Source: Bacteroidota bacterium | Lineage (GTDB): Bacteria; Bacteroidota; UBA10030; UBA6906 | Length of the DNA: 6,176 bases | NCBI GenBank assembly: GCA_016844425.1 | Contig: JAERML010000123.1 | Location: 1 to 6,176, forward strand | Direction of reading: 5' to 3' | Shown here: piece by piece, positions 1-6,176 of the stretch | How the letters are laid out: every line of letters begins with the position of its first letter | Position numbering within the stretch: the first letter of the stretch is position 1 | Notes under the pieces: generated by a model | Told to the model about the DNA's origin: nothing | Database searches by the model: none | Seen by the model: the letters and a program-made list of their open reading frames with translations, nothing else | Made by a program: the position numbers and the translations under genes

Positions 1-155
1 TCTCCTTTCCCGTCTACTCCATGACACGTGCTGCAGTACTTCCCATAAAGCGCTTTCCCATTCTCGACCGACGCCACGGGAGGGTACACCTGAAAGCCCA
101 ACATCGAGTCAACACAAAGAACCGAACAGAGGATAACTACCGCCAACATTCTCAT
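1..155 (-). CDS. Exported c-type cytochrome, N-terminal part (runs off the left edge)
   Basis: The first 51 codons are visible, starting at ATG 155-153. Residues 1-20 form a signal peptide (MRMLAVVILCSVLCVDSMLG: a short basic start, then a hydrophobic stretch). The mature start reads NGKALYGKYCSTCHGVDGKG, in which C41, C44 and H45 form a CxxCH haem c site inside the usual class I context (G-x-x-L/Y-x-x-x-C-x-x-C-H-G-x-x-G-x-G). A GGAG ribosome site (166-163) lies 7 nt before the ATG and supports this start. The ATG overlaps the stop of a 32-codon ORF (TAATG), so translation may be coupled. Placed last in the nxr cluster, it is a natural periplasmic electron partner for NxrAB, which is inference from position. 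The Met ligand and total length lie outside the window, so a multihaem or fused form cannot be excluded. Confidence 0.85.
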   Translation of the reverse strand, partial: MRMLAVVILCSVLCVDSMLGFQVYPPVASVENGKALYGKYCSTCHGVDGKG

Positions 156-253
156 TAGCTGTCTCCTTTTCGGATTTGTTCCCGGCGGGCACGGTGACAA
201 CGTCCACGCCGCAGCCCATTACTCTTCAATCGTATGGTCGTCCACTCTGTCAT
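155..253 (-). CDS. Short 32-codon ORF between nxrB and the cytochrome gene, possibly the remains of a larger gene
   Basis: The ORF opens at ATG 253-251, with GGAGGG at 262-257 just upstream (5 nt from GGAG to the ATG), and closes with TAA 157-155, which overlaps the next gene's ATG. These are good translation signals at both ends. The peptide begins MTEWTTIRLKSNG and then becomes very Arg-rich (9 Arg in 32 residues), which looks like an out-of-frame reading and not a real protein. I recognise no family. One explanation is that the start and stop of a longer operon gene, for example a maturation chaperone, have been joined by a deletion. Another is that this is only an intergenic spacer. Apart from this ORF the 98-bp gap holds nothing I can support, and there is no terminator hairpin. 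Confidence 0.25.
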   Translation of the reverse strand: MTEWTTIRLKSNGLRRGRCHRARREQIRKGDS

Positions 254-1357
<1,104 letters not shown>

Positions 1358-1363
1358 ACCGTT

Positions 1364-1367
1364 CTCC
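1364..1367 (-). promoter_or_regulatory. Ribosome binding site that fixes the nxrB start
   Basis: On the minus strand GGAG is followed by 6 nt (AACGGT) and then ATG 1357-1355. The longest open frame begins at a GTG 24 nt earlier, which would place this Shine-Dalgarno inside the coding sequence. The ATG reading also gives the expected MPKVYNW start. The remaining gap up to 1431, after the preceding gene, is 74 bp and holds no other recognisable signal. Confidence 0.75.
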
Positions 1368-1431
1368 TGTTGTATGAACACACACTTCGGAAATCAATGC
1401 TGTACTTTCATCCTGCGGGATGGACTGCACA

Positions 1432-1686
1432 TCAACCCGATCGAATGCTTTTCAAGAGATCGACCACATACCGCTCGCCCCGCTCCCGATACACGTAGTT
1501 CGGTCCGGCGTAGAAGGGATTCCGGAACAGGGCGATGATCTGGTCGTCCTTCCAGCGCATGCGTTTGAACTCGACGACAAACGCTTCGGCCATTTCTGTC
1601 ACATGGTCACGACCGGGCTCACCGGGAACAACATGGTGGGTCAATTCGAAGTCAGACGGGTCTTCACATTTTTCGATCTCAGCCAT
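1432..1686 (-). CDS. Small uncharacterised protein encoded between nxrA and nxrB
   Basis: This 84-aa soluble protein has no signal peptide, no membrane segment, and a single Cys near the N-terminus (IEKCEDPSDFEL). The C-terminal half (MRWKDDQIIALFRNPFYAG, then VYRERGERYVVDLL) reads like a compact helical domain, with a hydrophobic and aromatic patch followed by an amphipathic helix. I do not recognise a named family. The start is ATG 1686-1684, with AGGA 8 nt upstream lying inside the last codons of nxrA. A GTG directly before the ATG is an alternative. Only 5 nt separate the nxrA stop from this ATG, so the gene is almost certainly co-transcribed and probably coupled to nxrA. Its place between the two subunit genes suggests a role in assembly, cofactor insertion or export of the enzyme, but that is inference from position alone. 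Confidence 0.75.
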   Translation of the reverse strand: MAEIEKCEDPSDFELTHHVVPGEPGRDHVTEMAEAFVVEFKRMRWKDDQIIALFRNPFYAGPNYVYRERGERYVVDLLKSIRSG

Positions 1687-1691
1687 CACCG

Positions 1692-4600
1692 TTATCCTTT
1701 CTCCAGGAAGTCGCCGTTGAGGTACTTTTTCATGGTGTCGTTCTCGTTCGCAGGGGTCAGCTCGGTCTTCACCGGATCCCAGACACCCTTGCCACCCATT
1801 CCGCCATCCTCCGCCTTTGTCACGCGCACAAGCGTTTCCTTCGGACAGGTGTTGGGTGAGTTAACATCTTCCTCATACCCATGGCCGATATGCTGACCGA
1901 TGACATCCTTGCGTACAAGCGATTCCGTCATCATTGTTGGTTGCAGCCACCCGCGCGTGATACTCTGCTGCGAGCCGTACCGGAAACTCGATTGGTAGCC
2001 CGTATCTTCCGACACTGCCTTCCCGTCTTCCCGCGTCTCGTGCGCCTTTACCGACTTCGGTGTGGCCATCCACGCCGAGTGTTTCATCATCGTGACGCCA
2101 CGCGGATATGCGGGGTTGTACTTCAACCGCAACATCAGCCGGGAGACTTTGTAGAACGGATCGTCCGCCGACCAGCCTTTGTACGGACGGTCTGCCGGGT
2201 TTGCGTCCACATACACATAGTCGCCATCGTTGATCCCAAGCTCTTTCGCGTCCTCCGGGTTCATCTGGATCTGGTGCTCGCCCACTCCAGGCATGCGCTT
2301 GTCCGCTCGGTACGGGTCGCCGAAATTATTATTCCAGATGAAGTTCCAATCGGTCACGGCCCAGGAGGAGTGATTGGTATGACGCGACTTCGGCGTGAGA
2401 CACCAGAATTTGTAACCTTGTTCCCACAGGAAGTTCTTTGTCTGCTTCACCTTCTTCCAAGGCATCTTCACGTTGCGCACTGAGCGTTCATCGGCGCCGG
2501 GATGGTTGAGAGGGATGCCGTAATCCTTTGGCCGGATTGCGGAGTGTGCCGCAACGATGACGTTCGGAATATACGGCGTCGCTTCGACCGGCTCCCGATG
2601 CACGATCAGGTTCTCACCGTACTCGATGAATTCATCTTCATCTCTGTAAAACTCAATGCGGCCAGTTTTGTTGTAAAAGGGTTTTGATTCGTTGATCTGT
2701 TCCCATCCGGGGATGCGTGGGTATGTGCGGAACATCATCAATGCCGCAGCATCTCTCTTGATGAGTTCGTCGATCTGGTAGCCGTCGGTTGTCGAGCTGG
2801 CATCGAGGACGCGCTGCAGATATACGCCCGGCTTACCTTCAAGGATGAATTTGAAATAATCACGATACCGCTGGTCGCCGGTCAGCTCGCTGAGCTTCGC
2901 GGCAACGCCCGCCATGATTGCTGCATCGTTCCGGTTGTCGAAGATCGGCTTCACGCCTCCAATCCAGGCTTGCAAGAAGGGGTTTGAACAGGACGCTGTC
3001 ATGTCGGGATACGTCAGCTCCGCCCAGCATTCTGCCGGGAGGACGATATCCGCAAACTCACAGCTTCCCGTCCACTCCATTTCGTTGATGACAATCATCT
3101 CCACCTTGGAGTCGACATTCCTCGCCATGTTGTACGCCCACTTGGCGTTATTCAGCAAGTTCACATTGGCGGTCCACTCCACCTTGGTCGGCGTTGGCAT
3201 GTGCGACTTGCCGGTGAAGACCTTCCGTCCTTCTTTTGTCTCCACGATCAGCGGTTGGTCCTCATAGTTCCAGTACGCAGGGTTCTCCGACTTATAATAC
3301 TTCTTGTTCTTGACCTCCTTGCCATTGGCAGTCGGATCGAGGTTCATGTTGAACGGATCTTCGGCGTTGAACTTCGGCAGTCCATCGAATACACAGAACT
3401 TGTAGTTGCCCGCCCAATGCCCAACGCCTGCGCCGGGCTTCCCAATGTTGCCGGTCAGCGCTGTCCACAGGAACGTTCCGCGCGTCGTAATGTCGCAGTG
3501 GAAGTAATGGTTCACACCCTCGCCTGTGTGCAGCGCAACAGGCTTGATGGTGCCGAGGTCCCGGGCAAGCCTGACGATCAGCTCCTTTGGTGAACCGGTG
3601 ATTTGGTGCGTGGTTTCGAGGTCGTACTCGGCGCAAAGCTCCTTGTAGAGCCGGAAGACCGTCTTGACCTTGACCTGTTTCCCTTTGGTGTCCTTCACGG
3701 TGAAGCTCACGTCGAGCGCGGGATCGAGACCCTTCTCGTCGATGTGGGTACCCACATCTTCGCGTGTTATGGCTACAGGCTTTTTCGTCTTCGCATCCCA
3801 CACAACGAAATCGCCCCACTCCTCACGCGCTTCGGCATCGATCTTCTGGACAGTGACGCTATAGCCTTTCAGCTCCTGGTTTTTATAGTTGGGGAAGATG
3901 TCCGAGGCGCGGAGAAGCTTCAACGTGTCCTGGCGTACCAGAAGCGGCATATCGGTAAAGCGCTTGACGAACGGAGCGTCATAGAGTTTCTCCTTGAACA
4001 GAACATCCGTGACGCCGAGCTGGAGCGCCGGGTCGGTGCCGGGACGGACCGGGATCCAGTAGTCCGCCTTTTGGCAGGAAGGACTGTACTCCGGCGCAAT
4101 CACGACGATCTTGCCCCCGCGTTCGATCGTTTCTATCCACCAGTGAGCGTCGGACATCTTGTTTTCGACAAAGTTCACGCCCTGAACAATGAACAGACGC
4201 GCATGCCGGAAGTTGTTGTGGTCATCGTCGTGCGTCTGGATGCCGGTCACCATCGGATGTCCGGGCGGCAGGTCGCCGTGCCAATCGTAGTTCGTCCAGG
4301 AGCGAGCGCCGTACGGGTCACGGTGGTGCTTCTTCGCTTCCGCTTCGTCGTGGAGCACGAGCATATTTGAAAACCGCTTCAGCGCCTGAATCCGCAATAT
4401 CCCGTGGATGGACATTCCTGGCCGGATCTTCACCACTTGTCCGCCGCTTCCGTGCATTGCCTCGATCATCTCCTCAGGATATCCTTGCGCCTTCAACCGT
4501 TGAGCGCCCTCTTCTCCTTGGTACTTGTTCATCACATTGAGCAAACTCTTGCCGACGTATGTGGAGGCTTCGTCCCAGGAGGCACGCGACCAACTGTCTT

Positions 4601-5096
4601 CGCCGCGCTTGAAGTACGCTTTGTCGGGAACCCCTTTCTCATCAGCGGGGAAACCGGCATCGGCCCAGTCCTTCCATCCTTTCCTGATCATGGGGTATTT
4701 GACGCGGTATGGTCCGTACATCCGGCGGACATACGTGAAGCCTTTCAAGCATCCTCGCGGATTCCATGAAGGCGGGATCTTATTGCCGTAGAGGTCAGTG
4801 ACTGTAGTGGCGTCGTAGTTCTGTTCGATCCTGACAGCAATGCCATTACGGACAAATGCTCGCAGGCGGCAGTTGTGCGTGTCGTTCGGCGCGCAGATAA
4901 AGGTAAACGACCGGTCGTAGCGATACTGATCGCGGTAGATCCTTTCCCAATCCCGGTTTGGATAAAAGGCGAGTGGGTTGTCTACCTTCCTGACAAGCTG
5001 GAGCAGATCGAAGTTGAGGAACCCACCCACAACCGCTGCCCCCATGACCCCTTTGCCAGACTGTTTAAGGAATTCACGACGATTTGTTTTTTCCAT
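1692..5096 (-). CDS. nxrA: Periplasmic nitrite/nitrate oxidoreductase-type catalytic alpha subunit (NxrA-like molybdopterin enzyme)
   Basis: This 1134-aa protein binds the bis-MGD molybdenum cofactor and one Fe-S cluster. It would convert nitrite to nitrate or the reverse. The N-terminus has a Tat signal (NRREFLKQSG, then hydrophobic GVMGAAVVGGFLNF), which places the enzyme in the periplasm. C68-x3-D72-x3-C76-x39-C116 corresponds to the FS0 cluster site of NarG, with Cys in place of the NarG His and Asp at the second position. D271 in NYDWHGDLPPGHP matches the Mo-ligand Asp of NarG. Blocks typical of NxrA follow: DMPLLVRQDTL (382-392), HTGEGVNHYFH (523-533), TGNIGKPGAG (548-557), FTGKSHMPTPTKV (627-639), TASCSNPFLQ (700-709), SSWAVTDWN (910-918), GVGEHQIQMNPE (937-948) and TKAEDGGMGGKGVW (1093-1106). 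Length and the C-terminal FMKKYL-like ending (TMKKYLNGDF) look complete. GAGGA lies 7 nt before the ATG. Perchlorate, selenate or hydrocarbon enzymes of the same family are less likely because similarity to NxrA extends end to end. Whether it oxidises nitrite or reduces nitrate cannot be told. Confidence 0.93.
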   Translation of the reverse strand: MEKTNRREFLKQSGKGVMGAAVVGGFLNFDLLQLVRKVDNPLAFYPNRDWERIYRDQYRYDRSFTFICAPNDTHNCRLRAFVRNGIAVRIEQNYDATTVTDLYGNKIPPSWNPRGCLKGFTYVRRMYGPYRVKYPMIRKGWKDWADAGFPADEKGVPDKAYFKRGEDSWSRASWDEASTYVGKSLLNVMNKYQGEEGAQRLKAQGYPEEMIEAMHGSGGQVVKIRPGMSIHGILRIQALKRFSNMLVLHDEAEAKKHHRDPYGARSWTNYDWHGDLPPGHPMVTGIQTHDDDHNNFRHARLFIVQGVNFVENKMSDAHWWIETIERGGKIVVIAPEYSPSCQKADYWIPVRPGTDPALQLGVTDVLFKEKLYDAPFVKRFTDMPLLVRQDTLKLLRASDIFPNYKNQELKGYSVTVQKIDAEAREEWGDFVVWDAKTKKPVAITREDVGTHIDEKGLDPALDVSFTVKDTKGKQVKVKTVFRLYKELCAEYDLETTHQITGSPKELIVRLARDLGTIKPVALHTGEGVNHYFHCDITTRGTFLWTALTGNIGKPGAGVGHWAGNYKFCVFDGLPKFNAEDPFNMNLDPTANGKEVKNKKYYKSENPAYWNYEDQPLIVETKEGRKVFTGKSHMPTPTKVEWTANVNLLNNAKWAYNMARNVDSKVEMIVINEMEWTGSCEFADIVLPAECWAELTYPDMTASCSNPFLQAWIGGVKPIFDNRNDAAIMAGVAAKLSELTGDQRYRDYFKFILEGKPGVYLQRVLDASSTTDGYQIDELIKRDAAALMMFRTYPRIPGWEQINESKPFYNKTGRIEFYRDEDEFIEYGENLIVHREPVEATPYIPNVIVAAHSAIRPKDYGIPLNHPGADERSVRNVKMPWKKVKQTKNFLWEQGYKFWCLTPKSRHTNHSSWAVTDWNFIWNNNFGDPYRADKRMPGVGEHQIQMNPEDAKELGINDGDYVYVDANPADRPYKGWSADDPFYKVSRLMLRLKYNPAYPRGVTMMKHSAWMATPKSVKAHETREDGKAVSEDTGYQSSFRYGSQQSITRGWLQPTMMTESLVRKDVIGQHIGHGYEEDVNSPNTCPKETLVRVTKAEDGGMGGKGVWDPVKTELTPANENDTMKKYLNGDFLEKG

Positions 5097-5102
5097 AAGA
5101 CA

Positions 5103-5108
5103 TCCTCA
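5103..5108 (-). promoter_or_regulatory. nxrA ribosome binding site overlapping the stop codon of the upstream cytochrome remnant
   Basis: TGA (5108-5106) of the cytochrome c-like frame shares bases with GAGGA (5107-5103), which lies 7 nt before the nxrA ATG at 5096. This is the arrangement expected when an upstream gene was translationally coupled to nxrA, and it supports the view that a real gene once ended here. Confidence 0.55.
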
Positions 5109-5380
5109 CTTGTAGGAAGTGATTCGATGAACTTTAAGCGGGAGGAAGACTCGCTTGGGCTTCTGCAACTCTAACCGACTTGGATCCTGGGTGAATTGTG
5201 TGAGCCATGCCCGGTCCCTCCGTTCAGAAACGTCCTTCAAGTCGGGGCCTGTCTGCCGCCCGCCGGAACCTTGGCAATCAAGGTGGAGCTTATGACCATC
5301 GCCAAACAGAGTGCAGATCCAAAAGTCTTCCAGTGAGAACCAGGAGACAGGCCAGAACGTGGACGAGGGTGGTTCTTCAT
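5106..5380 (-). pseudogene. Remains of a small exported cytochrome c gene lacking its haem-binding motif
   Basis: This fills most of the 334-bp gap between the regulator and nxrA. One frame opens at ATG 5380 (MKNHPRPRSG) and gives a good Sec signal: basic residues, then FGSALCLAMVISSTLIA. It stops at 5237. A second frame then gives GSGGRQTGPDLKDVSERR followed by DRAWLTQFTQDPSRL and stops at 5106. The G-G-x-x-x-G-P-D-L-x-x-V-x-x-R-R-x-x-x-W-L pattern is the segment that follows CxxCH in many small cytochromes c. The CxxCH itself is absent and the two frames are out of phase, which a deletion of 3n+1 nt between about 5260 and 5275 would explain. The tail after DPSRL is also unlike the family and contains no Met, so the sixth haem ligand is missing too. 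No haem protein can be made from it. A chance resemblance is possible but unlikely given two matching parts in the right order. Confidence 0.55.
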
Positions 5381-5430
5381 GCGAATATCTCGATTGGTTG
5401 AGTCTCTTCCGAATGCGCTACGATCCCGTA

Positions 5431-5880
5431 TCATGCTTTTCTCATATCCTGAATGAGATCCAGTTTCCCCCCATCCATCTCCTTGTTCAATTCGGCAACC
5501 GACTTTGTGCTCATGATATTGAGGATGATTTGCTTCGCGCGCTTCCACTGGTCATGCACGGGACATGGAGTTTTGTCGGCACATCCCGGAAAGCCAAGAA
5601 CGCATTCGCCTAGGAACTGATCTCCGTCGATAGCTTTGACAACATCACCAAGCGTGATCTCACTGCCATGGCGCCCGAGGCTGAACCCACCGGCAACTCC
5701 CCTAAGCGAAACAAGAATACCTTCGCGCGTAAGTTGCTGAAGAACCTTGTTTAAGAAATGATGAGGGATACGGAGAGAGTCGGAAATTTCGCGCAAGAAA
5801 ACAGGCTGACCTTCTTCTTCTTTGTGGGCCAGGTACAGAAGGGCCTGGATTGCATACTCGCAGGACTTGCTGAACAACAT
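5431..5880 (-). CDS. Rrf2-family transcriptional regulator with a predicted Fe-S cluster (NsrR/IscR-like)
   Basis: This 149-aa protein is a dimeric DNA-binding sensor. The N-terminus (MLFSKSCEYAIQALLYLA) is the classic Rrf2 opening. The winged helix-turn-helix follows, with recognition-helix region IPHHFLNKVLQQL (38-50) and wing LRGVAGGFSLGR (59-70). C93-x6-C100-x5-C106 within ECVLGFPGCADKTPC matches the cluster-ligand triad of NsrR/IscR-type members, so it probably senses NO, oxygen/redox state or cluster supply. I chose ATG 5880 because it aligns with family N-termini. A GTG at 5895 in the same frame, with AGG 8 nt upstream, would add five residues and has the better ribosome site. It is the first gene after a strong promoter, with about 50 bp to the cytochrome remnant and no terminator visible between them. 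It therefore probably controls itself and the nxr genes. NsrR identity would fit nitrite chemistry but is not proven. Confidence 0.92.
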   Translation of the reverse strand: MLFSKSCEYAIQALLYLAHKEEEGQPVFLREISDSLRIPHHFLNKVLQQLTREGILVSLRGVAGGFSLGRHGSEITLGDVVKAIDGDQFLGECVLGFPGCADKTPCPVHDQWKRAKQIILNIMSTKSVAELNKEMDGGKLDLIQDMRKA

Positions 5881-5918
5881 TGGGGTAGCAGCCACAATGC
5901 GGACCTATCTTTAGATAA

Positions 5919-5936
5919 TCAGACCCGATTGTCCGA
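5919..5936 (-). promoter_or_regulatory. Candidate operator: imperfect inverted repeat over the transcription start
   Basis: On the minus strand TCGGAC-N6-GTCTGA is an inverted repeat with 5 of 6 positions matching in each arm. It begins directly after the -10 box and covers the expected start of transcription, where a bound repressor would block initiation. Its position and modest length suit autoregulation by the Rrf2 protein encoded just downstream. The repeat is short, so chance is possible and the assignment is inference. Confidence 0.35.
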
Positions 5937-5976
5937 AATATAAGGTCGCAAACTCGTATTGTCAAGCATTTTTTTT
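5937..5976 (-). promoter_or_regulatory. Strong sigma70-type promoter for the rrf2-nxr gene cluster
   Basis: The -35 box TTGACA (5965-5960) matches the consensus at every position. The spacer is 17 bp and the -10 box TATATT (5942-5937) matches at 5 of 6. An A8 tract (5976-5969) lies just upstream of the -35 box and looks like an UP element. Transcription should start near 5930 and run toward lower coordinates, giving a leader of roughly 35-50 nt before the regulator. I see no comparable promoter directly in front of nxrA, so this one may drive the whole cluster. Confidence 0.8.
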
Positions 5977-6050
5977 AACACCTGGAATCGTCAAGGAAAA
6001 CTTGTAGAGAAGAGGCGGGCCCTCCAGATCTGATCAAATGCCAGAAGCCA

Positions 6051-6176
6051 TTATACCATCAGATTCCTGTCGAGGCTGCGGTACTGTATGGCTTCGCTAA
6101 TATGTTCAGGCCGAATCTCAGCACTTCCGGCCATGTCGGCAATCGTCCTTCCAACCTTCAGAATCCGATCATACGC
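6051..6176 (-). CDS. comM: ComM/YifB-family Mg-chelatase-like AAA ATPase, C-terminal end (runs off the right edge)
   Basis: Forty-one codons are visible, ending with TAA 6053-6051. They read [18 protein letters not shown], then [18 protein letters not shown]. This is the highly conserved C-terminal helical segment of the ComM/YifB family (R-x-x-x-V-A/G-R-T-I-A-D-L/M-x-G-S...H-I-x-E-A-I-Q-Y-R-x-L-D). In some bacteria ComM is a hexameric helicase that aids branch migration during natural transformation. The AAA and Lon-like domains would lie outside the window. It is a housekeeping neighbour with no functional tie to the nxr genes. About 85 bp separate its stop from the -35 box of the next promoter, and no clear terminator is visible there. 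Confidence 0.88.
   Translation of the reverse strand, partial: AYDRILKVGRTIADMAGSAEIRPEHISEAIQYRSLDRNLMV

Noticed and set aside
1358..1381. Eight-residue N-terminal extension of NxrB from a GTG start
   Set aside because: The ribosome site GGAG falls within it, and the ATG at 1357 has the right spacing and a family-like start.
3292..3819. Minus-strand 175-codon frame inside nxrA
   Set aside because: The nxrA frame through this part matches the family without a break, so the overlapping frame is a shadow.
3603..4370. Long plus-strand open frame (255 codons) opposite nxrA
   Set aside because: It is the mirror of a well-conserved nxrA region, has an Arg/Val-rich composition typical of antisense frames, and shows no domain or ribosome site.
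4875..5174. Plus-strand ORF of 99 codons across the nxrA start
   Set aside because: It runs antisense to the Tat signal and the cytochrome remnant and has no recognisable protein features.
5097..5300. Search for a separate promoter directly upstream of nxrA
   Set aside because: Possible boxes had spacers far from 17 bp or poor matches; nothing defensible was found.
5758..5943. Plus-strand ORF opposite the regulator start and promoter
   Set aside because: It is antisense to a clear Rrf2 gene and its promoter; no support for expression.
6014..6025. GC-rich near-palindrome between comM and the regulator, considered as a terminator
   Set aside because: It has no loop and no T-run after it on the minus strand; the stem is imperfect, so a rho-independent terminator is not supported.

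Overview
This window carries a minus-strand gene cluster for a periplasmic, nitrite-oxidoreductase-like molybdoenzyme of the type II DMSO reductase family. Every gene I can support lies on the minus strand. Read in the direction of transcription (right to left): the C-terminal end of a ComM/YifB-type AAA ATPase (6051-6176); a strong sigma70-type promoter with a possible operator (5919-5976); an Rrf2-family iron-sulfur regulator (5431-5880); the remains of a small cytochrome c gene (5106-5380); the catalytic subunit NxrA (1692-5096); a small uncharacterised protein (1432-1686); the four-cluster iron-sulfur subunit NxrB (254-1357); a tiny Arg-rich ORF (155-253); and the N-terminal part of an exported monohaem cytochrome c that runs off the left edge (1-155).

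NxrA has a Tat signal and the Mo-ligand Asp of the type II family. NxrB has sixteen positions for four Fe-S clusters, fifteen Cys and one Tyr. Together they should form an AB dimer in the periplasm that exchanges electrons with c-type cytochromes, such as the one at the left edge. Enzymes of this branch oxidise nitrite in Nitrospira and anammox bacteria. Relatives in other phyla may reduce nitrate or act on other oxyanions, so the direction of catalysis cannot be read from the sequence. The Rrf2 protein has three Cys spaced like the cluster ligands of NsrR and IscR and probably controls the cluster in response to NO, redox state or iron. No gamma subunit or maturation chaperone is visible.

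The most notable feature is decay at the joints. The NxrB frame runs into a non-family tail, while the family-like ending (VRPEKHLNVT) lies in another frame directly after an apparent loss of about 50 codons. The ORF between the regulator and nxrA has an export signal in one frame and a cytochrome c-like block (GPDLKDVSERRDRAWL) in another, with no CxxCH between them. The 32-codon ORF after nxrB may be a third collapsed gene. nxrA, the regulator and the small protein look intact. This is either recent pseudogenisation or repeated small-deletion errors in the assembly.

The host cannot be named. Base composition is moderate, the promoter fits ordinary sigma70, and NxrA/NxrB resemble the periplasmic type known from Nitrospirota, anammox Planctomycetota and uncultured Bacteroidota/Ignavibacteria-like lineages. 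That the host belongs to one of these groups is inference only. No tRNA, rRNA, CRISPR array, insertion sequence or convincing terminator was found.
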